Of a DNA stretch of 64,000 bases, positions 1-9,790 are shown in pieces. Each line of letters begins with the position of its first letter. Positions within the stretch are counted from its first letter, which is position 1. Location of the stretch: NCBI RefSeq assembly GCF_034480035.2, contig NZ_CP118753.2, positions 581,001 to 645,000 on the forward strand. The letters run 5' to 3'. Both the position numbers and the translations under genes were made by a program. The DNA is from Methanosphaera sp. ISO3-F5. GTDB taxonomy: Archaea > Methanobacteriota > Methanobacteria > Methanobacteriales > Methanobacteriaceae. Under the pieces are notes generated by a model. The model had not been told where the DNA came from and did no database searches. It saw only the letters and a list, made by a program, of their open reading frames with translations.

Positions 1-516
1 CTAAACGGAATTACCCTTAAGAATGCAGATGGAACACCAGTACGTGTAAAAGTAGTGAATAACGAAGCAACTTACACTTATCATGTTCCACTAGGAACAA
101 GTGCAATAAGCAGTAAGACTGGCTTACCTACAAACTACACTGTCACTGCAATATATGATAACAAGGCTTACTATGATGTAGTGAGAAATAATACAACTTA
201 CCACGTTGAACCAAAAGCAGTAAAATTCATTTTCAATGAAGTAAGTGTCCAAAACGGAAAATTATCAGTGAAAGCTGATCTAAAAGATGTTGACGGAAAC
301 TACGTTGTTGGAAAGAACACTATATGTGTAAAAATCAACGGAAAAACCTACAAGGAAAACGGTAAAACAAAATATTTCTCAGTACGTAACGGTAAAGTAA
401 ACCTAACAGGTATCAACACTAATGGTAACAAAATTAAAAACTTAACATTAGTTTCAGGTAACCGTGAACCTTACCTAAACACACAAACGTCCCTAGATAA
501 AATAGGAACATCAGTG
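1..516 (+). repeat. Long direct repeat, first copy (963-bp period)
   Basis: Bases 1-516 are repeated nearly exactly at 964-1479, a period of 963 bp or 321 codons. The landmark GTGTAAAAGTAGTGAA occurs at the same offset in both. The two copies diverge mainly at their ends and in a short stretch encoding VNGKLS-type strands. The repeat is in frame, so recombination between units would change protein length without breaking it. Confidence 0.85.
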
Positions 517-1479
517 AAAGTAGATAAAGTAATCGGAGTACGTGGAGATAAGATACAACTAAAAGCATATATCAATGACATAAATGGAAATCCAGTAACT
601 GGTGGAAACATAGCATTCAAGATAAACGGAAAAACCGCTACAAAAGGACTGCTGTTCGGAACAAACGACACCACAGTCTACAAATTAAGCGTAAGAAATG
701 GTATGGCATCCGTAACAGTAACAGCATCCAAACAATTACATGGAGCAGTTGTAATAACAGCATCCTACAGTGGATCAAACAAATACTTATCAAGCAAAGC
801 AAACGCAGCAAAAATAAGTATAAAAATGAGAAAAGCAGTAATAAGTGTTAAAACAGTAGAAACAACTGAACAAGACACTAACATAAAATTCACAGCCACA
901 CTCAAAGATACCACTAAAGGATCAAACAACAGCTACATAAACGGAGGATACGTCCAATTCAAAGTAAACGGAATAACCCTCAAGAATGCAAAAGGAACAC
1001 CAGTACGTGTAAAAGTAGTGAACAACAAGGCAACTTACACTTATCATGTTCCACTAGGAACAAGTGCAATAAGCAGTAAGACTGGCTTACCTACAAATCA
1101 CACTGTCACTGCAATATATGATAACAAGGCTTACTATGATGTAGTGAGAAATAATACAACTTACCATGTTGAACCAAAAGCAGTAAAATTCACATTCAAC
1201 CAGGTAAAAGTCCAAAACGGAAAATTATCAGTGAAAGCTGATCTAAAAGATGTTGACGGAAACTACGTGGTTGGAAAGAACACTGTAAGCATAAAAATCA
1301 ACGGAAAAACCTACAAAGAAAATGGTGAAGTAAAATTATTCTCAGTCAAAAATGGTAAAGTAAACTTATCAGGTATTAACACTAATGGTAACAAAGTCAA
1401 GGAATTAACTCTCGTTACAGGTAACAGAGAACCTTATCTTAGCACAAAAGCAACTACCAAAAAAATCGTAGTTGCATAA
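1..1479 (+). CDS. Adhesin-like surface protein with long repeats, 3' end only
   Basis: The reading frame is open from base 1, so this is the C-terminal 492 codons of a larger protein; the GTG at 55 is internal. It is made of beta-rich Ig-like/Big-type modules with Gly-Asn, Lys and Thr-rich strands (for example VQFKVNGITLKN and GNYVVGKNT). A 321-residue unit starts at codon 1 and restarts at codon 322. This is the architecture of the extracellular adhesin-like proteins abundant in gut Methanobacteriales, which are exported and bind host or microbial surfaces. No C-terminal membrane anchor or cell-wall-binding motif is visible; the protein ends in a short Lys-rich tail. The signal peptide must lie upstream of the window. 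The class call is fairly sure; ligand and function cannot be told. Confidence 0.8.
   Translation, partial: LNGITLKNADGTPVRVKVVNNEATYTYHVPLGTSAISSKTGLPTNYTVTAIYDNKAYYDVVRNNTTYHVEPKAVKFIFNEVSVQNGKLSVKADLKDVDGNYVVGKNTICVKINGKTYKENGKTKYFSVRNGKVNLTGINTNGNKIKNLTLVSGNREPYLNTQTSLDKIGTSVKVDKVIGVRGDKIQLKAYINDINGNPVTGGNIAFKINGKTATKGLLFGTNDTTVYKLSVRNGMASVTVTASKQLHGAVVITASYSGSNKYLSSKANAAKISIKMRKAVISVKTVETTEQDTNIKFTATLKDTTKGSNNSYINGGYVQFKVNGITLKNAKGTPVRVKVVNNKATYTYHVPLGTSAISSKTGLPTNHTVTAIYDNKAYYDVVRNNTTYHVEPKAVKFTFNQVKVQNGKLSVKADLKDVDGNYVVGKNTVSIKINGKTYKENGEVKLFSVKNGKVNLSGINTNGNKVKELTLVTGNREPYLSTKATTKKIVVA
964..1479 (+). repeat. Long direct repeat, second copy
   Basis: This is the second copy of the 963-bp-period repeat. 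It ends at the stop codon of the surface-protein gene, so the last unit is partial (about 172 of 321 codons). Confidence 0.85.
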
Positions 1480-1506
1480 TACACTAAACACATAAAATTA
1501 CAATAA

Positions 1507-1534
1507 TTTTTTTCCTTTCTTTTTATTTTTTTTT
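1507..1534 (+). terminator. T-rich terminator of the surface-protein gene
   Basis: A run of T tracts broken by short CC and A interruptions lies about 30 bp after the stop codon. Archaeal RNA polymerase terminates at such oligo-T tracts without needing a hairpin, and none is obvious here. Confidence 0.6.
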
Positions 1535-1618
1535 AACAAATATTAAACACCAAAATAAGAAACACCTAATTTTAATTAAAAAAAATTAATAATACACCTT
1601 AACCCCATAATATACTAT

Positions 1619-2344
1619 ATGAACATAGAAGAAACAATTTTTAAAAGACAATCATGCAGAACATATTCTCAAACACCCCTAGACGAAGAAACAATAGAAG
1701 AAATAAAAACCTTCATAAAACAAGCAAAACCACTAAACAAGAACATAAAATGGGATTATGATCTAGTAACAAGCAATGAAGTAAAATCATTACTAAGATG
1801 GGATGCACCACATTACCTTCTACTATTCTCAGAAGAAAAAGAAAACTACAAAGAAAACATAGGATTCATATTCCAACAATTAGACCTATACCTTCAATCA
1901 AGAAACATAGGATCATGCTGGCTGGGAATGGTAAGTCCAAACTCAAACTACAAAAACAAAAACCCCCAACAAAAATTTATCATAACAATATCCTTCGGAA
2001 AACCAGCAACAACAACACACAGAAAAATAGAAGAATTCAACAGAAAAAAACTAGAAGAAATAACAGATACGGCTGATGAAAAACTAAAACCAGCACAATA
2101 CGCCCCATCAGCAACAAACAGCCAACCATGGTACTTCACACACAACAATGATGGAACATATAACATCTACAGGAAAAACTTCGGATTCATCAAAAAACGA
2201 ACAATAGGAAAATGGAATCCAATAGACATTGGAATAACATTAGCACACCTATACATAACAAACAAGGAAACATTCAATTTCCATATTGAAGAAAACCCAT
2301 CAGAAAAGAAAGGTTACACCTATGAAGGAACATTTGAATTATAA
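1619..2344 (+). CDS. Nitroreductase-family FMN oxidoreductase
   Basis: A 241-residue protein opening with a nitroreductase FMN-binding segment (FKRQSCRTYSQTPLD, near residues 8-22). It has the dimer-interface region around FIFQQLDLYLQSRNIGSCWLGM and a second conserved segment, PAQYAPSATNSQPWYF, near residue 160 that would contact flavin phosphate. The arrangement resembles the putative TM-nitroreductase subfamily of methanogens and clostridia, which are soluble despite the name. These enzymes reduce small electrophiles with NAD(P)H or another reductant; the physiological substrate is unknown. The gene stands alone between the surface-protein terminator and argH. No strong Shine-Dalgarno sequence precedes the ATG, so a leaderless or short-leader transcript is possible. 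Confidence 0.8.
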   Translation: MNIEETIFKRQSCRTYSQTPLDEETIEEIKTFIKQAKPLNKNIKWDYDLVTSNEVKSLLRWDAPHYLLLFSEEKENYKENIGFIFQQLDLYLQSRNIGSCWLGMVSPNSNYKNKNPQQKFIITISFGKPATTTHRKIEEFNRKKLEEITDTADEKLKPAQYAPSATNSQPWYFTHNNDGTYNIYRKNFGFIKKRTIGKWNPIDIGITLAHLYITNKETFNFHIEENPSEKKGYTYEGTFEL

Positions 2345-2451
2345 GTTTCTCATTTTACCATTTTACTGATTAATTCTACTTTTAACCACAAATAAAATTA
2401 AGGTTTAATTACAAAAATTATAAATAGTTTATTAAAGGATGTAAGATTATT

Positions 2452-3849
2452 ATGGATTTAAGAGCAGGACGTTTTGATGGACAGATGACTGATGATGCAG
2501 CCGCTTTTTCATCAAGTATTGAATTTGATAAAAGACTCTTCGATGCAGATATTAAATGTAACAGAGCACATACTACTATGCTTATAGAACAAGAAATCAT
2601 ACCTGAAGAGTCTGGAAATAAAATATTAGAAGCACTGGATAAACTTGAAAACGAGGGAATAGAAGCATTGGATCTTAACCCTTCCTTTGAAGATATTCAC
2701 ATGGCATTAGAGGATTATGTTACCAAACAAATAGGTAAAGAAGCAGGATTCATGCACACAGGTAAAAGCAGAAATGATCAAGTATGTACTGATGTCAGAC
2801 TTACATTAAAATGGGAAATTGAGAACACCATAGCAAATATTAAAGCTTTCATTGAAACAATAGTAGAAATGGCTAAAGAGAATACTGACACTTTATTCAT
2901 TGCTTACACTCATCTACAGCATGCACAACCAACTACTTTTGCACATCATTTAATGGCTTATGCTAATGAATTAAGACGTGATTGTGAACGTTTCATGGAC
3001 ACATATAAACGTGTAGATATGAACCCGTTAGGATCTGCAGCATTAACCACAACAGGTTTTCCAATTAACAGGCAAAGAACCACTGAACTCTTAGGTTTCT
3101 CAAATGTAATGGATAACTCTATTGATGGTGTTAGCAGCAGGGATTTTGCAGCTGAAACGGTATTTGATTATGCAATGCTTTCAACAACATTGGGTAAAAT
3201 TTCGGATGAGATTGTTATCTGGAGTACATATGAGTTTAGGATGGTTGAATGTTCCAACCAGTATTCATCCACATCCAGTATCATGCCACAGAAGAAGAAT
3301 CCTGATATTGCTGAGTTAGCTAGGGGTAAAAGTACTATAGCTTATGGTGAGCTTATGACAATACTTTCAATGATTAAGGGCATTCCTCATAGTTATAATA
3401 GGGATTTGCAGGAAGTTTCTCCTCATGTTTGGAATGCTATTGATAATACAAATGATATTCTAAGAATTGTTCATGGTATGCTTGCTACTTTAACTGTTAA
3501 CAAGGATAGAACAGAAGAGCTTGCTGGTGCAAACTTTGCTACTGCAACTGAACTTGCTGATGTAATGGTAAGGGAGAAAAATCTTCCATTTAGGACTGCT
3601 CATCAGATTGTTGGTCGAATAGTGTCTGATGCTATTAGTGAAGGAATTAATACAAAGGATATTGATGATGATTATGTTGACAGGGTTGCTGTAGAAGTAA
3701 CTGGTGAAAAACTGGGGCTTGGCGAGGAATCTGTGAAAAGAGCACTTGATCCTTTGTTGAATGTTAAAAGTAGGATTGTGAAGGGTGGCTGTGCACCTGA
3801 GGCAGTTATGGATTCTATTGAAATTATGGAAAGTTTTTTAAAAGAGTAG
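2452..3849 (+). CDS. argH: Argininosuccinate lyase
   Basis: A 465-residue protein of normal family length that cleaves argininosuccinate to arginine and fumarate in the last step of arginine synthesis. Visible hallmarks are the N-terminal [24 protein letters not shown] segment, [10 protein letters not shown] (substrate binding), [14 protein letters not shown] with the catalytic histidine region, and the fumarase/aspartase superfamily signature [11 protein letters not shown] near residue 280. An AAAGGATG Shine-Dalgarno lies about 12 bp before the ATG, with an AT-rich TATA-like element (TTATAAATA) near 2418. Codon style changes along the gene: the first part is rich in A-ending codons and the second in T-ending codons. 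The annotation is secure. Confidence 0.97.
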   Translation: MDLRAGRFDGQMTDDAAAFSSSIEFDKRLFDADIKCNRAHTTMLIEQEIIPEESGNKILEALDKLENEGIEALDLNPSFEDIHMALEDYVTKQIGKEAGFMHTGKSRNDQVCTDVRLTLKWEIENTIANIKAFIETIVEMAKENTDTLFIAYTHLQHAQPTTFAHHLMAYANELRRDCERFMDTYKRVDMNPLGSAALTTTGFPINRQRTTELLGFSNVMDNSIDGVSSRDFAAETVFDYAMLSTTLGKISDEIVIWSTYEFRMVECSNQYSSTSSIMPQKKNPDIAELARGKSTIAYGELMTILSMIKGIPHSYNRDLQEVSPHVWNAIDNTNDILRIVHGMLATLTVNKDRTEELAGANFATATELADVMVREKNLPFRTAHQIVGRIVSDAISEGINTKDIDDDYVDRVAVEVTGEKLGLGEESVKRALDPLLNVKSRIVKGGCAPEAVMDSIEIMESFLKE

Positions 3850-3901
3850 TAAGTTATAGTAATAATAGTATTACATATAAACTTTCATGAAGGGTGATTA
3901 A

Positions 3902-4039
3902 ATGTTTGAGAAAAGGGATGATATTTATTATGTGGCAGCGATTGTTGTCGGGATTTTAATTATTGTTTATCCTGCATTGGTTGCTTACATTTTAGGTCTT
4001 GTCCTCATTATATATGGTGCATTAATGGTTATTAAATAG
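3902..4039 (+). CDS. 45-residue membrane mini-protein (DUF3096-like)
   Basis: A short ORF with a well-placed AGGGTGA ribosome binding site 5' of the ATG. The product starts with a charged MFEKRDD segment, followed by two hydrophobic stretches separated by a short YPALVAY turn, which is the pattern of a two-helix hairpin membrane protein. It resembles the small DUF3096/DUF308-type proteins in which each helix pair carries a conserved proline-containing turn. Its function is unknown. It is 52 bp downstream of argH and could be co-transcribed. Its last 8 bases overlap the end of the convergent KH/PP-loop gene. Confidence 0.7.
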   Translation: MFEKRDDIYYVAAIVVGILIIVYPALVAYILGLVLIIYGALMVIK

Positions 4040-5057
4040 TTCGTATTAATTCAAGAGCTTCGCCTGGTTCCAGTATGCCGGCTCTTGTTTCTCGCAGTAC
4101 TCTTTGTATGGAGAATGATTTGTATTGTGGGTATTTCTTATGTACTTGGACTATTAGTGGACAGCCATATCCTTTTATTTTTTTCACATTATATTTTGTT
4201 ATAATATTTTTTATTTCTGATTTTTCCATCCGTAGTAGTGCGGGTAGGTTTATTCTTATTTTGTCATTGTGTTTTACTATTGCCTGGGATCCTGTTGATA
4301 GTAAGTCTCCGAATATCATTACAGTTGTGTCTTCTTTTTCTAGTTGTTCTTCTATTTTTGTATGTATATTCTTTGAGCATCTTCCACATGGGTGTATTTT
4401 ACCATTTAATGCATCGGTTATTATTTCGTTCATGTCTGTTGGTACGTATTCGTGTTCTATGTTTATGGCTTCTGTTAGATTTTGTATATTGTATTTGAAT
4501 TGTTTTGGCAGTATTATTGTTCCAGGGTCTATTGTTATGCTTTTTACATTAAATCCTAGTGCTTTTGCCATTACTGTTGAGAAGCTGCTGTCTACTCCTC
4601 CTGATAGGGCTATTATTGCTTTTGCTTCGGGGATATTTTCTCTGTTTATGTTTTTTTCCACATATTTTTGTATTATGTTGTTGTTGTATGGTGCTTCTTG
4701 TTTTCTTTTTAGTAGTTCTAGGAGGTTGGTGAATACTGTGGTGTATTCTTCTGGTATTTGTTTCTTGTTTAATAGTTTTTCAAGGTGTTTTACTGATAGT
4801 TCTAGCTGGTATTCCTTTAGTATGAGGTCTGTGTATGATATTACATGGATTGATTTGATGCCTAGTTTTTCTCTTAGTTTGCCTACTACCCATCCTCCTT
4901 TTCCTATTATTATTGATTTTTCTGGCCTGTCTGGTGCTATTATTGTAAGTTCGTCATCTTCGTAGTGTATCTCTTTTATTTCAGGTTCAACGTAGTCGTG
5001 TCCTATTTCTTCTCGTATTTGTATTATTTCTTGTATTAGTTTTTCTTTGTTTATCAT
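4032..5057 (-). CDS. KH-domain / PP-loop ATPase, probable RNA-modifying enzyme
   Basis: A 341-residue protein with two parts. Residues about 25-75 carry a KH-like RNA-binding fold with the GxxG loop IIGKGGWVVGK. From about 145 onward there is a PP-loop ATP pyrophosphatase domain with SGGVDSS at 152-158. A CGRC motif (near 240) and a later GYGCP cysteine recall the TtuA/NcsA/TilS group that thiolate or otherwise modify tRNA. The likely role is adenylation or sulfur insertion on RNA, but the substrate is unknown. The stop of the upstream glycosyltransferase abuts this start codon (5058/5057), so the two are probably one transcript. The domain calls are firm; the reaction is inferred. Confidence 0.75.
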   Translation of the reverse strand: MINKEKLIQEIIQIREEIGHDYVEPEIKEIHYEDDELTIIAPDRPEKSIIIGKGGWVVGKLREKLGIKSIHVISYTDLILKEYQLELSVKHLEKLLNKKQIPEEYTTVFTNLLELLKRKQEAPYNNNIIQKYVEKNINRENIPEAKAIIALSGGVDSSFSTVMAKALGFNVKSITIDPGTIILPKQFKYNIQNLTEAINIEHEYVPTDMNEIITDALNGKIHPCGRCSKNIHTKIEEQLEKEDTTVMIFGDLLSTGSQAIVKHNDKIRINLPALLRMEKSEIKNIITKYNVKKIKGYGCPLIVQVHKKYPQYKSFSIQRVLRETRAGILEPGEALELIRTI

Positions 5058-6704
5058 TTAATCGCACTCGTATATTTTTATTCTGATATTTTCTTTGTTG
5101 TTATCGTATATGGGGTGGTATCCTGTTATGTTTGTGAGGTTGCTTGTTGAGTCTATGTAGTATTTTGCGTTTATGCTTTTTAGTTTATCTGTTAAGTTTT
5201 CATTGTTTGCTTTGAGTACTCTTGGTATTGTTGTGTATGTGTATTTTTTCAGGTACCAACTGTATGTTACTCCTCTGTCTGATGATATGTTGTATTTTTT
5301 GTATTGTGGGTCGTAGTCTTTCAGGTAGTTGCTTGCTAGTTTTTCTTCGTGTGTATGTGGTGGTTCCTGTGTTATTGATGTTATGTAAATTGCGTTTATT
5401 GGTATTAGTAGTATTAGTATTATTGTTAGTGTGGTTAGTGTTTTCTTTTTGTCTTTGAATATGTTTTTGGTTGATTTGCATATGAAGTATGTTATTGGTA
5501 TTAGTATTGGTATTATGTATCTATCAACTTTTACCGGATGATAAGAATGCATTATAATGAAAATTCCCATCCATAAAAACATAACATAGTCCATCTGGTT
5601 ATCTTTATCTGGAAGCCATTTATAATATAATAATAGTATGGACGTAAAGAGTAATTCTGTTATTATATAAGATACATGATTATAACTAATTATTGCAATT
5701 ATTGATAAAAGCACTATAAACGAAACTTTCAAATACCTATAATCTATCTTCTCCTTATCATAACATACCAAATTAGAAGCAAACTTAACAATATAAACAG
5801 CAACTAAAGCCAAAAGCACATACGATAAAACAGTAGGACTATTATAACTAATGGACAAATTACTAAAATATTCATTAGAAATCGCGTTACTTGTTAAATA
5901 CTGGGGCAAATTCTGGAAATAATAAAACGGATTTAAATCATAACCCACATTAATACTTGAAACCTGACTACTACTAGACACCTCTAAAAATTGACTAATA
6001 AAAGGAATTGTGCCCTGAAAACTAATATAAACTCCGCTGATAATACCAGCAATAATAATACAATATACCACTACGCTACAAACACGTCTGAAAGTTAACT
6101 GCCTCTTAAAATCATCAAAATTCAACAAAAGATAAAAACCCATAACAATAAGAATAAAACCCTCAGTAAACCTGGTGAAAAATGCTAGGACAAAGAATAA
6201 TATAGCCAAATAATAATACTTAAAATCATTCTCCAAACCCTTGATAGTACAATACAAAGCCCAAACACTAAAACATAATGCAGGAACATCAGTAGCACCA
6301 GTTAAAGCCCAGGTCACAACAAGTGAAAACATTGAAAAAATCAAACTACCAACAAATGACACTTCCTCATCAAAATACTTATTAAACAATAAGAAAATTC
6401 CAATAACAAGGAAAAAGAATAAAATACCTGAAACAACAAACATTGAAGTTTCAGAAACAAAGCCCAACTGAAAAGGAACAGAAACAAGCAATGAAAACAC
6501 TGGTGGAACACTCAACTGACTACCAATATTAATATGTGAAAAAAGCATAGCATTCTGTAAGTAAACAAAAATATCCCAATAACTCACTCCTCTAATATTC
6601 TGACAGCAAACAAGAATAAAAGAATAAACTAGCATAATAATAGAAAGCAGGGTAAGCAGGGAATTATCCTTCAAAATCTTCTTTAAATCATACATAATTA
6701 TCAT
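5058..6704 (-). CDS. Polytopic membrane glycosyltransferase, GT-C type (1)
   Basis: A 548-residue protein with about a dozen hydrophobic segments and a soluble C-terminal domain of about 100 residues. The first extracytoplasmic loop contains SYWDIFVYLQNAMLF, which fits the loop-1 acidic residue of GT-C glycosyltransferases (GT39/GT83-like, polyprenol-phosphate-sugar donors). Such enzymes add sugars to exported proteins, lipids or pseudomurein-associated polymers. It is a paralog of the next gene upstream (6688-8481), which it overlaps by 17 bp, and the pair is almost certainly an operon with the KH/PP-loop gene. An in-frame ATG at 6695 is an alternative start. Strand composition switches sharply inside the gene near 5,520. 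Acceptor and donor are unknown. Confidence 0.7.
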   Translation of the reverse strand: MIIMYDLKKILKDNSLLTLLSIIMLVYSFILVCCQNIRGVSYWDIFVYLQNAMLFSHINIGSQLSVPPVFSLLVSVPFQLGFVSETSMFVVSGILFFFLVIGIFLLFNKYFDEEVSFVGSLIFSMFSLVVTWALTGATDVPALCFSVWALYCTIKGLENDFKYYYLAILFFVLAFFTRFTEGFILIVMGFYLLLNFDDFKRQLTFRRVCSVVVYCIIIAGIISGVYISFQGTIPFISQFLEVSSSSQVSSINVGYDLNPFYYFQNLPQYLTSNAISNEYFSNLSISYNSPTVLSYVLLALVAVYIVKFASNLVCYDKEKIDYRYLKVSFIVLLSIIAIISYNHVSYIITELLFTSILLLYYKWLPDKDNQMDYVMFLWMGIFIIMHSYHPVKVDRYIIPILIPITYFICKSTKNIFKDKKKTLTTLTIILILLIPINAIYITSITQEPPHTHEEKLASNYLKDYDPQYKKYNISSDRGVTYSWYLKKYTYTTIPRVLKANNENLTDKLKSINAKYYIDSTSNLTNITGYHPIYDNNKENIRIKIYECD

Positions 6705-8481
6705 GCGTCCTATTATACTCGTTTATATCATTTCTTAGTTTATTATTATAATCTTCAGTCCTCAGGTAGTCATAACCCTTATTCAAATACTTATTCTCAT
6801 ATATTCCAACACTTCCAACTTGTTTAATTAAATTTAAGCCAGGATAATCATATTTTACACTGCTTGTTGTGTCAAGATAATATGATGATGGCTGATGTTC
6901 CGGAGAATACGTTAATATTTCCTCAGCAAATTTCACACGCGCTGACACATTACTCGTGTTTATCACGCCACGCTGAGCATATATATTCAAGTACCATGTA
7001 ACTGCGGGCCAATTATCCGAATGAACATAAGTCGTATTATTTATATGTCTATTTTCAAAGAGCCACTCACATGCATCACCTATATCCTCATAATCGTTTC
7101 TTGTAGGAATTTCACCTACAAACAGCAAAGTATTAAACAGTAACGCCAATACAATAACTACTGTTGCTATTTTTCTTAATTTAATTCCGTGCTCATATTT
7201 ACTTAAATAAGTAAACAATGAATCTATGGCATATGTAATAAAGTATGCTATGAATGGAAGTACTGTGATAAAGTACCTGTCATTCTTTGTAAACAATATA
7301 GACTGAAATATCAGGTATGTTACAAACAGTGAAATCATTACTAGTTCATAGTCTAAGTCTTTAATATCATATGGTTCTAAGACTTTCCAATATATGAATA
7401 ATATGATCAAAAAGATGACTGAACTAAAAATGTATGATATAGATCCTAACGTAAACAGGAAAATTATAAACAACACTAATGATAATCCAATCCCTATCTT
7501 ACTAATACCATTTAATTCATGTTTGCTGCTTTTAACGGCATCATATAATTTATAAAAGAGTAATATGAATCCTAACAGGAATAATAGGATATATGCATAT
7601 GCTATAATGGATGGCATATTTCCCATAGGATTAACAATGGCGTTAAAAGTATCTACATTTGGAACATAACTCATTAAGTAGTTAGGTAAGTGATTAATAT
7701 AATACCAGCTATCCGGAAGAAAACCTGAATCTAAAACAACTGTATTAGAAACGGTTCCACTGAACTGTCCTAAAAATGGGAAAGCTGTTCCAAGATGAAT
7801 ATAAAACTGGTATAAGAACCAGCTAACACTAATAACACCTAAAATTCCGCCAACAATGATGTGTTTTATCTCATGAAGGTTTACTCTATTAATAATAAGA
7901 TAAAATAGTAATGTAAAAATCATCACTCCCGCAGTATATCTTGAAAGGAATGCATATGCAGCAATAGGGAATGCTAACAAATACCATTTGTGGTTGAATT
8001 TATGGGCAATAATAAACAGGTATACTGTAAGAATTGTTCCAGTAACTCCTATAATGTCATTTCCACCGATTGCAACCCATGAGTATAATAAAGTAAATGT
8101 TGAAAAGATGACACTTCCAATAAAACTAATATTTTCATTAAATTTTAGTCTTAAAAGTAAATAAAATGATAATATTCCTATAATATAAAATACTGCATCA
8201 ATATTGAATATTGCTTCCTTGTATGTGTGGCCGGCTATCAGGAACATTTTTGATAGAATTATTGGCAGTACTGGAGCAATGCTGGGAACGTCACCCCAGC
8301 CCATTTTAGCAAAAACTCTACCATTTTCTAAATAGAGGTATGTGTCCCAGTTTCCTATTCCAATATTATATTGGGCATATAATTTGGGAATGGTAATTAT
8401 TAGTAAAAAAATGGATAATGCTAAAATGTATAGTAAATCCTTTTTATTATCTGTGATAAAAGTTTTTATATTATTAATCAT
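6688..8481 (-). CDS. Polytopic membrane glycosyltransferase, GT-C type (2)
   Basis: A 597-residue integral membrane protein built like its downstream neighbour: an N-terminal helix, a loop with NWDTYLYLENGRVFAKMGW containing the candidate catalytic aspartate, many membrane helices, then a hydrophilic C-terminal domain (from about residue 455) with VHSDNWPAVTWYLNIYAQRG. The paired conservation of the WD.YLY-N loop in both proteins supports a GT-C fold (dolichyl-phosphate-sugar dependent). It is first in a three-gene minus-strand operon. A role in cell-surface glycosylation is inferred from fold and context only. Confidence 0.7.
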   Translation of the reverse strand: MINNIKTFITDNKKDLLYILALSIFLLIITIPKLYAQYNIGIGNWDTYLYLENGRVFAKMGWGDVPSIAPVLPIILSKMFLIAGHTYKEAIFNIDAVFYIIGILSFYLLLRLKFNENISFIGSVIFSTFTLLYSWVAIGGNDIIGVTGTILTVYLFIIAHKFNHKWYLLAFPIAAYAFLSRYTAGVMIFTLLFYLIINRVNLHEIKHIIVGGILGVISVSWFLYQFYIHLGTAFPFLGQFSGTVSNTVVLDSGFLPDSWYYINHLPNYLMSYVPNVDTFNAIVNPMGNMPSIIAYAYILLFLLGFILLFYKLYDAVKSSKHELNGISKIGIGLSLVLFIIFLFTLGSISYIFSSVIFLIILFIYWKVLEPYDIKDLDYELVMISLFVTYLIFQSILFTKNDRYFITVLPFIAYFITYAIDSLFTYLSKYEHGIKLRKIATVVIVLALLFNTLLFVGEIPTRNDYEDIGDACEWLFENRHINNTTYVHSDNWPAVTWYLNIYAQRGVINTSNVSARVKFAEEILTYSPEHQPSSYYLDTTSSVKYDYPGLNLIKQVGSVGIYENKYLNKGYDYLRTEDYNNKLRNDINEYNRTHDNYV

Positions 8482-8855
8482 AAGAAAAAATATCCATTAT
8501 TCTTTTTATGTTTACTTTATTTTTTAAAAGATTTAAATTTTGGTTCTATGCTAATCTGGTGGTGACGATTTAATATTATTCTGGGGTAGTGTATTATTTG
8601 ACCAAATGGCCTATATTAATTATTATGGTAATTGTATTACTGTAATTTTATAAAATCGCCTTTATAAATGGTAAATATAAAAAAGACTTTTTTGTAAAAT
8701 CAATTACAAAAAGTTCAAATAATAAAATAAGTTTTAATTTATTTTTTTTTAAAAAAAATAAATAAATGATTAAATTATATCAAAAATATGATATTTTAAT
8801 CATTATTTCCTATAAATTTTTCAACGTTCAATTTTAATTTCTTTCTTTATACTAT
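8482..8855. other. Intergenic region, no gene seen
   Basis: This 374-bp AT-rich spacer holds the upstream region of the glycosyltransferase operon and the 3' flank of the histone gene. A slightly more GC-rich patch near 8,555-8,620 has no open frame on either strand beyond a few codons and no tRNA-like fold. Confidence 0.5.
8738..8767 (-). terminator. Probable histone-gene terminator
   Basis: About 100 bp past the histone stop codon, the minus strand reads TTATTTTTTTTAAAAAAAAA, an oligo-T tract within a T/A palindrome. This is a typical archaeal stop for a highly expressed short transcript. Confidence 0.5.
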
Positions 8856-9065
8856 CTAGAATTTTAACTTAATAGCTAATTGAACATCAGAAGCTTTAAC
8901 AGTTTTTCTACCAGAGTGTGTAGCAATTTTAACTGCTTCTTCAGCTATTTCTTCACCGTGTTCAGATAAAATGTTTGATAATTCAATTTTAGCGTCTTTT
9001 GTTGCTCTAGGAGCACCACCATTTGATAAAATTCTGCCTATAGGTGCTATTGGTAAAGTTTCCAT
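8856..9065 (-). CDS. Archaeal histone (HMf-like)
   Basis: A 69-residue single histone-fold protein that packages DNA as dimers and longer hypernucleosome stacks. It shows the family core: LPIAPIGRI at the start, the alpha-1 to loop-1 segment with GAPRATKDAK, the long alpha-2 (ELSNILSEHGEEIAEEAVKIA), and the C-terminal SGRKTVKASDVQLAIK with the L2-loop RKT triad. The ATG at 9065 is preferred over an in-frame TTG 18 bp upstream because AGGAGTG lies at 9071-9077, just before it, and homologs begin with ME-LPIAPIGRI. The gene is monocistronic with its own promoter and terminator. Confidence 0.96.
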   Translation of the reverse strand: METLPIAPIGRILSNGGAPRATKDAKIELSNILSEHGEEIAEEAVKIATHSGRKTVKASDVQLAIKLKF

Positions 9066-9100
9066 ATAATCACTCCTATACAAAATAATATATTTTTGTA

Positions 9101-9110
9101 GTATTTATAT
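9101..9110 (-). promoter_or_regulatory. TATA box of the histone gene
   Basis: The minus strand reads ATATAAATAC, a strong archaeal TATA box preceded by an A-rich BRE-like stretch. Transcription starting about 25 bp downstream, near 9080, would give a leader of about 15 nt containing the AGGAGTG ribosome binding site. The spacing of box, leader and start codon is self-consistent. Confidence 0.65.
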
Positions 9111-9790
9111 GTATTGTTTTCTTTTTCTTAAAAGTATTAACTTGATATATGATTATACAAGACTTATTGTTATAGTATGAAAACTAAAAATAGCAATAAA
9201 TTTGTTTTTAAACCATAAATCAATTTACCGTTATTTTTTCTAAAATGAAAAATGAGGTTTTTTCATTGTACATATTAACCTAACTTATTATTACTTTAAC
9301 CATAATTTGAAATACAAAATTAGATTGAATTATATTATAATCAAGACTTTAAAATATATTTTTATTTTCTATAAACAATATTTATTGAAAACTAGCTTAA
9401 ATGATTTTTTTTAATATTTAAATATCTAATATCAGTTATTTATTATTGATTTAAGGTTTATGACTTAATGGACTAAAATAGACTTCAAAAAAGATTTTAA
9501 ATTAAAAATTACTAAAATTTATTACAAAGATTGAAAATAATACTCTCCCAATAGTTAATATGTTTAAACATTTTTCAAAAAAATAAAACAAATTAAATAA
9601 ATTTTCTAAAATAATAAAATTATTTCCAAATGGTTCATTTTAACATACAATAACTAATAATTTCAACAATCCCAACAAAAACAAAAATATTTAATAAATA
9701 CAAAAAACATAATATTATAATGATAAATCATTGAAAAAATACCAGTCAATGAAAAAAAGGGAAAAAAATACAAAAAGGGGAGTGTATTAC
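9111..9790. other. Long AT-rich intergenic region
   Basis: About 680 bp between the histone promoter and the ABCE1 start. It is very AT-rich with many short A and T runs, and no convincing ORF, tRNA or stable hairpin was found. It presumably carries the ABCE1 promoter. The only clear site is a GGGGAGTG Shine-Dalgarno at about 9777-9784. Confidence 0.5.

Noticed and set aside
4075-4965. 296-codon plus-strand frame opposite the KH/PP-loop gene
   Set aside because: The minus-strand protein has clear KH and PP-loop motifs; the plus frame is a hydrophobic shadow.
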